Source: Cladopsammia gracilis (taxonomy: Eukaryota; Cnidaria; Anthozoa; Scleractinia; Dendrophylliidae). Taken from it: a DNA stretch of 64,000 nucleotides. The notes under the pieces were generated by a model. The model made no database searches. It was given only the letters and a program-made list of their open reading frames with translations, and was not told the DNA's origin. Location: the NCBI GenBank assembly GCA_022457155.1, contig JAJGOT010000237.1, forward strand, positions 62,001 to 126,000. The letters are read 5' to 3'. Shown here piece by piece: positions 56,600 to 64,000 of this stretch (position 1 is its first letter; each line of letters starts with the position of its first letter). Made by a program: the position numbers and the translations under genes.

Positions 56600-59396
56600 C
56601 TTAGCATTCTCCAACTCTGATTTCCTTTACAAGGAACGATGCTATGACCTTTTGATTAAAAACAGTTAATAGGTTGAAAGGAACCAATAGGCCATTCTAC
56701 TACTACCAGACTCCTTCAGTTTTTTGTTTTGTAGTGCAAATTAGGGCTATTGTTATTTAAACCGCACTGGCATTACAAAATTTAAATAAGAAAGGAAAAT
56801 CGAAATGAATTCTGGTAGTAGTAGTCAAATGACGCCATCATGCAAATGGCCTATTCCCAGAAAAATGCAAAAGGAATGTTATTTTATTTTACAACCTCGT
56901 AAACCGTAATGAAACTGAAATGTCTTCGTTTCGTTTGAACAACGATTTCTGATTGCCAGAACATGCGTTTCTTGACAATGCTCCACGATTCATGCGGGTG
57001 TATTTAGACAGCCTTGTCCTTTTTGTAAAACAATGACCGATCATGAAGAAGCTTAATAACTGCCCTCATTGTAGAAAAAGCTAGAAACGTTCAGCTTCGC
57101 ATTGAGCTTAAGCTTAAATGGCATCAGTTGTTGGCTTTTTGAAAACTTTTCCACCTTTATTCATGCATGTGTGTGCTTTTAAAGCTGAATGGATCTATTT
57201 TATTATGCTTACCATTTGTCAAGTTAAGCAAAAATCCAGTCCTCTTGACTAAAATAAACACGTTTGTACACTTGCCTCGGCCATTTTATAGAAAAACAAT
57301 GCCGAACTTGGCGCCGGCTGCCAAAGTTTAGGCGCGAAAATTAGTCGCGTTTTGCGCGCATTCATGATTGGTGGGCTGGTCGGCAGCTTGCAATTTGGGC
57401 GCGAAAATTTCCCTCGCTTTCAGCGTTTGGTTGCAGCTGACCCTGATTGCAGCTTCAACTTGGCCGCGAAAGTAATTTTCCCAGCCTTTCGCATTGTTGT
57501 TGATCCTGACCTGTCCTGACATACAACAAGTATAAGGCAAGAGCAGGCCCACTGCACCAGTTCCACCAACTAGTATTTACCATTCTTGAACTCTCTGAAC
57601 TTGACGTACTAAATGCCTGGAGCGTCGATAGCAAAAACAAAGAAAGCTTTCACACAACCCCCCGTGTGCCATTTCCCGAAACTGTACCAGCAAGTTTTGG
57701 CCGATATAAAGACGAAAATGAAATGTCTAAATTTGTATGACCATTAATGGTTCGAAACTGTGAAAAACGCTGCAGTACAACAGAGAGGGGCACAGTTCGG
57801 TCAAAATAGACAAGAATAATTCTGAATAAAACGAATCTGCTGAACAAACAATTTCATGTTTGTTGGCTAAATTTCAATATATTGCTGAAATTTCTTTATA
57901 AAGGGGAAAGCTCGTTTAGATTTAAAGCTGGTTAATTTTAGTTCAGTGGGCGAGAAACGCCAAAAATAGAGACCCAGCCCCTTTGGCGTGTGGTCCACGT
58001 AAAATTAATTTGCGGTAACCCGCTGTTAAAATACTGAAATACGGTAACATAACAATTCCTAACGATGCCGGTCACGCGCCTCGTTTCAGTTTCATTCCAT
58101 CTCTTCGCATCCGTGCCACAGGGGTTTTGGAGAATTTCCACTTATTTTGACGCTTTTCTTAATTTAATTTAAATCGAGCAACAAAAATTTACAAGGAGGA
58201 TATTTCTGGGCGTCTTAAAATGTTTTAAACGTCCTCTCTCAGGCGGGCCGACAGAAATAAAATATGCTTTTTGAAGTCGATCCGCTTCAAACTTTCTATA
58301 TTGATCATTGGCACTTCTGAAGTACTGTAGTCCATAGTTCACTTCAATAACTTTTTTTTTCAGACCAATGACATTGATCTAAAAATGTACCCTTAAAACT
58401 TAGCTTTAAAATTGACAACACATTTTAACTAGTCCTGAGTCGGTGGAAAGCCTGATTTGTTTCACAAATGTTAAGCTAGGCGCCGAGATGGCCAGAGTTT
58501 CCAGAATAGATAGCACTTTAATAGCCACGTGGCATTTTCGGTAACTTGTCCACAGCTTAAAATATTTCACCTTTGCGTAAACTGCTGTGTACAAACAGTC
58601 TCGACCGTTGTCAGCAACCGATTTCCTGAAAGGTAAAACTGTGAAAAACGATTTCCTTTCCATATTACGTAGTTTACGTGATCATTAAAGCCAAACTTGT
58701 TGCAAAAGTCACAAACCGGAAATTCATATTTCTCGAAAGCAAACCGGAAGTTAGTTAAACCACACTAAGATCTGTGTAACTGTGGAACCTTTTCGCTTTT
58801 AAATTCTTACACAAAACATTAGCTTAGAGATGCAGTTACTGTATCAAGAGATCACTTTAAATTTTTTGGGTGATAAAATGGTTTAAACAACCACGGTTAG
58901 TTCCTCGATTAGCTCCAGTAAATCATGTGATATCGAAGTTCACTGAAAGGGCGGATTGGGTTGGGCGAAGTAGACGTTTCGTAATATCTCTCGAGAAAGG
59001 CCCCTAAACAGATTATTGATGCAAAAGCTGATTAACTCATAAGGTGTCAACCGTTTGTGCTATTTTAGTAGCTCATAACGATATAGTAACGGGCGGTTTT
59101 TGGCATGCCCATGCAACGGTACAAAACCGCGCGTGGTGGGCGCCGACAGCGATATAAGCCCGCATAATTTATCTGGCTATTTTCCTCGCGCGATGATCAC
59201 GCGAGCACGACAAGGAATTGCGCGCGAGAGGAGTGTCTCCGCATTGAACATGTAGCTGCTCTGACTAAAGATGATACATCTTTATTTTCCTGGAATAATG
59301 CGTAAAGACCAGCACAAATTTGATTCATTCTCTGAATTTTTGCGGACTTGGATCGAAGAAAAGATCCAAGAAAAGAGTAACTGAGGAACTGAGGCG
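56600..59396. other. Gene-free stretch, no feature recognised
   Basis: 57280-57490 is GC-rich with repeated GGCGCGAAAATT motifs and could be a promoter or a degraded element. No protein could be read from it. Confidence 0.45.
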
Positions 59397-59559
59397 TAGC
59401 CTGTTCCAGGCATTCAGATAGTGGGAAAAGCGCGAATAGTTGGGGAAGGCACGAAGAAAAGCGAGCGAAAAAAATGCGGGCTTTTTTTCGCTCGCTTTTC
59501 TTCGCGCCTTCCCCAACTATTCGCGCTTTCCCCACTATCTGAACGCCTGGAACAGGCTA
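59397..59559. repeat. Palindrome with ~78-bp arms
   Basis: TAGCCTGTTCCAGGC through GCGAGCGAAAAAAA is repeated in inverse as TTTTTTTCGCTCGC through GCCTGGAACAGGCTA, with only a few mismatches and a spacer of about 6 bases. The paired frames on both strands are identical by construction and are not genes. Confidence 0.88.
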
Positions 59560-60029
59560 ACTGAGGCGAAAAGCAAGTGCCCGTGTGTGTCAGTGTGTCA
59601 ACAATTCAATGTCCTCGAGTCGCGAATCATGAGGAGTGCCGGATCTTTTGTAGACTTGGATCAGTAAATCAGTATTTCAGAAATATTTAAAAATAGACTA
59701 CAGACTGATCCCAACGGAAATGAGATAAAAGGAAACAAAATAATAACAATGGAAAGTCAAATATTGAAACTATGAGCCTGGGGATTGCTTCCTTTACTCG
59801 ATATGTCAGGGATTAATTAGCCTATAATTGAATTATATTGACCTCTCTTTTCAGTCCCTCGCTGTTAAGGGCCACCAAAGGAAGGTTGTTCTCAATATAC
59901 CCATATTTATTAAGGTTTCATCGCCAATGTCCCGGCAGACGCGAAAATTAGTAAAAACTTTATACAGCTAACATAATGAACAGAGCCACAGTCAGGAGCT
60001 ATAAGCTACTGCCACAGTAAAGAACTGCT

Positions 60030-60240
60030 CAGTAGCTTTCATTTGAATGAGCACATATCATCTTGAGATTTCCTCCGTACCTGCATAGTACTAAGTGAAA
60101 TTCTTGTTAATATTTTGATGTTTCTTTTTATGCTAGACACACTGATTAAGCTGGATTCACCTTTTTTACTGACAAAAGAAAGTTCTGCTCAAAAGATTTT
60201 CATTTAAATGGACATATTTAAGAATTTCAACCACTTGCCC
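60030..60240. repeat. Fragments of the CATTTGAATGG repeat family
   Basis: AGTAGCTTTCATTTGAATGA near 60030 and TTCATTTAAATGGACATATT near 60200 are divergent copies of the family seen at 27516-27700. Confidence 0.5.
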
Positions 60241-60624
60241 ACCGCTAATAGCAAAAAAGGCTAATCGAGGCGGGGGATTTCATCAGTTACCGAGCTTAAT
60301 AATTTCCCGTGCTTAACTTCCCAGCTTTCTTTATTTATCACCGGCACATAACGTATTCGAAATTGCTGATCCCAGCAGTACGCATAGTAATAAAAGGAAC
60401 TAGCTCGTCACGAGACTCTCGTAGCACAGTGGTTCAGGAGTAAGACCGCATCCGACCCGAGTGTACGACATGTGATACTAACAAACAATTCCTGTCGGTG
60501 ACTCGGACTTTTTTCCTCGTACCACGCTCGTGACAGGATTAACAAATTCTTTCTTCCTTTTTAGTCTGCGGGTGAAATTTTTAAGTGCTCTCATTCAAAC
60601 GAGGGGTTTTATCGAAAGCTAAAA

Positions 60625-60800
60625 TAAGAAGCAAATGACCGCGAACGGAAATGCTGCTGGTGTACGTAGGATGATCTGTAGCAGGTCGAAACAGCTGTCC
60701 ACGGTTGCATTTTGGCTTTCAGTTTGGGCTCTACATGTCGTTGTTGCGTTAAATGTTCTATGTAGTATCAGCCTTGCTCTATAGTATTCTATACTTTGAT
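60625..60800. mobile_element. Rearranged hammerhead-repeat copy
   Basis: 60625-60680 matches the distal part of the repeat in inverse orientation (GCTGCTGGTGTACGTAGGAT). From 60684 it continues in the forward orientation with GGTCGAAACAGCTGTCC and the following body. The CUGANGA half of the ribozyme is gone, so only the GAAA and helix III half remains. Confidence 0.65.
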
Positions 60801-61172
60801 TGTAACTTTATCGAAGTGGCTTGTGGTTGTAAAAGTTCAACATGTTCATTAATGTCATTTGCAGTTGGAAACTCCAAGCAAAAATCTTCCGCGTTTATGT
60901 GATTTAGGAAGGTAGCAAGCATGCTACGAATACCGAAAACCTAAGGTTCTAACCACGATATTAGCTCTGCCTTATGGCAGACGTACGTAAAAATATAAGT
61001 AGCTCTCAAATGAACGAATGAATGTTGCGATGAAATCACTTTAAAAAAATAGCAATAAACGTAAAGACGAAATGAACCAATCGGAGATCGCAGCAAAACA
61101 CACAATCCGGCGAGAAAACGTGCCGAGGTTTTGATCCTACAGGAAATAGTTCAAACAATAATTGTTCAGATA

Positions 61173-61440
61173 GAGCAGTTTTCAATTGAGTGTCGAAAGT
61201 AATTACACAATTGCTTTGGTTTTGCATTGCAGCGCTTTGTGATTGGCTAAAAAGTCTCGCGCCACTTACTCGACCAATCAGAAGTAAAACCAAAACCAAT
61301 CGTGACTTGCTCGCACGCGTTTTCCCGCGCTTGGCGCCGCCGACATGTAATTGCTTCGAGCTCTGATTGGTTCATTGGATTGTTTACGACTGCTGTGATT
61401 GGCCAGAGTACTTACTTTGGCACTCAATTGAAAACTGCTC
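61173..61440. mobile_element. MITE with GAGCAGTTTTCAATTGAG ends
   Basis: GAGCAGTTTTCAATTGAGTG is mirrored by CACTCAATTGAAAACTGCTC, with TA on both sides. The 268-bp body is noncoding. An older copy lies at 7305-7585. Confidence 0.85.
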
Positions 61441-62594
61441 TAACATAAAACTAATCAATGACAAAGTGTAATTTCTCACGTGAGAAGCCTTAGCGCCTTG
61501 TGGTTATGAACGAGATCGTCGCGTAGGGGAATTTAGGGATTTTCAGTTCTAAACTCCCAAGGAAGATAAGATTAGCATATAGATTGGGTCTGTCTTCGTA
61601 ATGGAGCATTAGCTCTGTGAGGCTTCCCTGCATTTTTTGGCGTAGTTTGAAAATAAAATAAAAGGAGCCTGAAGTGTCATCATGACGTCATGCCAACGTC
61701 ACAGTTCGACAACCTCGTTCCCAAGGCTTGGGAACGAGGTTGGATTCGTAGAATAATTTTTGATTGGTCAGTGATAACAATCGGAAAATGCTCGATATGA
61801 AACAAAAATTCGACTGGAGCACTTGATTTATCGACCAGTAAATTCGCAAGGAACAAATCGTGAACAATGTATTCAGGCTACCAGAGAATGAACACGACTG
61901 CATATCGTGTCACGTGACAAAATACTTCGTGATTATTGGAGTATTTTGGCCGCCTTGTCCAGGGACAAAAATTTTTACTTCCTGGGGACGAGGTGAGATT
62001 GTGGTTTATATCATTAATTTCCGGAGAGAGGTTCTACATAACAACACGTCTCCAATCATCCCTATCTCTATCGATATCTTAATCTTAAATCAGCGGTAAA
62101 GGGGCTCGGAGTCGCGATGTCTTGCTATTCATGGTCACTTAATTAAACAATATCGCTTGAAAAAGGAAGTATATCTTGAGAAAATCAGATATGAGTGAAA
62201 TTCCACCGATCTTAAAGCCAATATTTGATTAAAAAGCAAAATTTAATTGCCTTTGTTTATTTCGTTTTCATTGAACCTCGAATCGAGCAAGGTGGTTTTT
62301 ACCGTAAATAATTTTGAGGATATAAACATAAATTTTACTGTAAGTGTAACCATCCTAATGAAAGGTATGAAGCTGAAATGACTTTATCATCGTGTCATCA
62401 GTTTTTTTTTTTCTTTTTTTGCAGTTGTCTAATGTGATTGGATTGTCTAGGAGTTGAATTCATAAGAACGGCTTTCAAGTTCAACTGCATGCAGAAAGGA
62501 ACGAAGATTAACCGTCTTGTGTTCAGGTTCTTCCAAAAAAAACCTAATATTTGATCATTTGACGTTGTTGTTTTGCAGGGAGCGGCGTGACAAA

Positions 62595-62795
62595 ATGCAC
62601 CAAACTGTACTGAAAACGCATGTACAAAACTCGATAAATTATCAGGGAAAGAATTTTGGTAATTTAATTGTTTCAAATTTGAATCATCAGAGCCCAGTAG
62701 TTGTTCGGAAACCGATAAACGCTAATCCTGTGATAAACGTTAATCAAGTCAGTTTTGTTTGTCGTGTTAGGAAGCGTTTCAACTTTAAATTTTAA
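62595..62795 (+). CDS. Small ORF, unassigned
   Basis: A 66-codon frame starts 16 bases after a strong acceptor-like TTGTTTTGCAG (ending 62578). The composition looks protein-like (GNLIVSNLNHQSPVVVRKP, INANPVINVNQVSF, basic ending RKRFNFKF). It could be a terminal exon, or a fragment of a repeat-encoded protein. I recognise no family and found no upstream exon. Confidence 0.25.
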   Translation: MHQTVLKTHVQNSINYQGKNFGNLIVSNLNHQSPVVVRKPINANPVINVNQVSFVCRVRKRFNFKF

Positions 62796-63026
62796 TTAGA
62801 TATTTGAGAGCAGTCAAAGTCACATTGTACGGCAAAAACAGGAATTTGCTTTGTAAACGAGTAAATTTGAATTCAAAGTTGACGCTTTTCCTGGGTTAAC
62901 TTAATCCTGCTTTGAACATCACCGCCCAGCCTATCAGAGTATAACTGTTGATCAGGGATTATCCAGTGCAGTGATAGCCTGCGAGCAGGCTCTACTATTT
63001 GGGTTTCGCGCGCGAGTGCTATGCGA

Positions 63027-63142
63027 GTAGTCTCCCACGCAGCCGTTATTTGTCTCGTCACGCAATGCTCCTCCCCACTAACTTTCATTAGTGGCGAGGA
63101 GCGTTGCGTGACGAGACAAATGACGGCTGCGTGGGAGACTAC
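63027..63142. repeat. Inverted repeat with ~53-bp arms
   Basis: GTAGTCTCCCACGCAGCCGT through the following GTCTCGTCACGCAA is mirrored by TTGCGTGACGAGAC through ACGGCTGCGTGGGAGACTAC around a short spacer. It is a hairpin-forming short element, and the long minus-strand frame over it is an artefact. Confidence 0.85.
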
Positions 63143-63344
63143 TATGCGAGCGGCGAAGCTGTGAATTACGAGCGAGAAAAGTAGCCCCATTCTTCTCGCC
63201 GGCTCCGCCGCCAAGATACTCGCGCGATACCCCAAACAAGTGAGCGTGCTCGCAGGCTGGTGCAGTGACGGGATGCAGCTTCGTCGTAATGGGGGGGGGG
63301 GGGGGGGGAGAGAGAATAAATGTGAGGAAGAACGTTGTAGACCG

Positions 63345-63484
63345 CGAGCTGTCGCCCTTTTCTCCTCAGTGCCACGCGCGAGAGCGTACATTTTGTAATT
63401 ATGCAAATTGCTGTAAAAACGAGAAGGGATCGGATCGATCGCGCTCGACTGATTTAAAGAAAAATAAGAGACTGCTCGCAGTCT

Positions 63485-63485
<1 letters not shown>
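63345..63485. repeat. Dispersed repeat (8070-8515 family)
   Basis: GAGCTGTCGCCCTTTTCTC, GCGCGAGAGCGTACATTT and GATCGATCGCGCTCGACTGA match the copy in pitchfork intron 8, here without the MITE insertion. Confidence 0.7.
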
Positions 63486-63515
<30 letters not shown>

Positions 63516-63516
63516 C
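63486..63516 (+). repeat. TTG trinucleotide microsatellite
   Basis: About ten uninterrupted TTG/GTT units. Confidence 0.9.
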
Positions 63517-63719
63517 AATCTACACTAGTTCATCATGATCTCTGCCAAAAGAAAAGATTTGAAATTTGGTCAAAGGGAAAGATAGTCCACCCTTGTACCG
63601 ACGCCAATATCCAATTGACCCATTGACTCCCAAGGTTGGAGTGCAAAGAAAATTGCAAATTTATTTTGTAAAAAAATGGAAAACAAACAATACAATAAGG
63701 AAGTGATGCTAAAGGGCTT

Positions 63720-63915
63720 TTCAACGATTTCATCCACAGATCCGCTGACTCAAAAGTACTACTTCCCTGTACTGTGGTGATGTTTATTTAAATGAAAGCT
63801 AGTGAGCGGTAGTTTCATGTAGTGGTGCTTTACCAGTTGTAAAAGCTGTAGTTTAAACTTTTGAGTCTGTGGATGAAGTCCCATAAAGTGTGACCATTCA
63901 AATGAGCAGTACATT
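63720..63915. repeat. CATTTGAATGG / GAGTCTGTGG repeat, inverted pair
   Basis: An inverted and a direct piece of the family lie close together: TTTCATCCACAGATCC near 63728 and TTTTGAGTCTGTGGATGAAG near 63858, followed by TGTGACCATTCAAATGA. Confidence 0.6.
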
Positions 63916-64000
63916 TACGTGGTGTTGTTTATTGCATACACCCCTCCATTCACATATTTAGCTATATTTTATCTTATTGCACTTCTTAATTCTCTTGTAG

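Noticed and set aside
60415..60485. tRNA gene or SINE head (GTAGCACAGTGGTTCAGGAG)
   Set aside because: A box A-like string is present, but no box B or cloverleaf pairing was found.
62873..63406. 177-codon minus-strand ORF
   Set aside because: It spans the inverted repeat at 63027-63142 and a dispersed repeat, and has no recognisable domain.

Overview
The window is eukaryotic. It is AT-rich, most of it is intergenic or intronic, and it is full of short inverted-repeat elements. Only two genes can be read confidently, and both have GT-AG introns. Both encode animal proteins. The intron structure, cilium gene content and dense MITE/SINE load suggest an anthozoan cnidarian, probably a stony coral; this organism call is inference from content, not a database match.

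Gene 1 is the minus-strand gene for pitchfork (PIFO/CIMAP3), a ciliary microtubule-associated protein. It has nine coding exons between 7207 and 20119 that join in frame into 256 codons plus a stop. Its introns hold a tRNA-derived SINE, several MITEs, a polyC-ended element and a 2.6 kb foldback element (13238-15875), which itself carries a nested Harbinger-type MITE. Gene 2 is the plus-strand gene for the Hippo-pathway kinase LATS (Warts). It has three coding exons between 50864 and 55604 and predicts 1051 residues. It is complete from the UBA region through the PPxY motifs, MOB-binding segment, kinase domain and hydrophobic motif to the C-terminal tail.

By region: 1-7200 is mostly anonymous sequence, with a perfect 61-bp hairpin (3924-4061), a LINE remnant, and an inverted pair of repeats that each encode a hammerhead self-cleaving ribozyme. 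7207-20119 is the pitchfork gene. 20120-50560 is about 30 kb with no recognisable gene, built largely of dispersed repeats: SINEs, C/G-run-ended elements, TIR elements, a third hammerhead, a Penelope-type hammerhead-like motif and an 88-bp tandem triplication. 50864-55604 is LATS. 55605-64000 is again repeat-rich and has one small unassigned ORF.

The most interesting signal is the hammerhead-bearing repeat family. One copy (5650-5694) keeps every core residue needed for cleavage. One inverted copy has a G5-to-A core mutation. A third shows a compensatory change in helix III, which is evidence that the RNA fold was maintained. The two genes have no evident functional link beyond their common neighbourhood.
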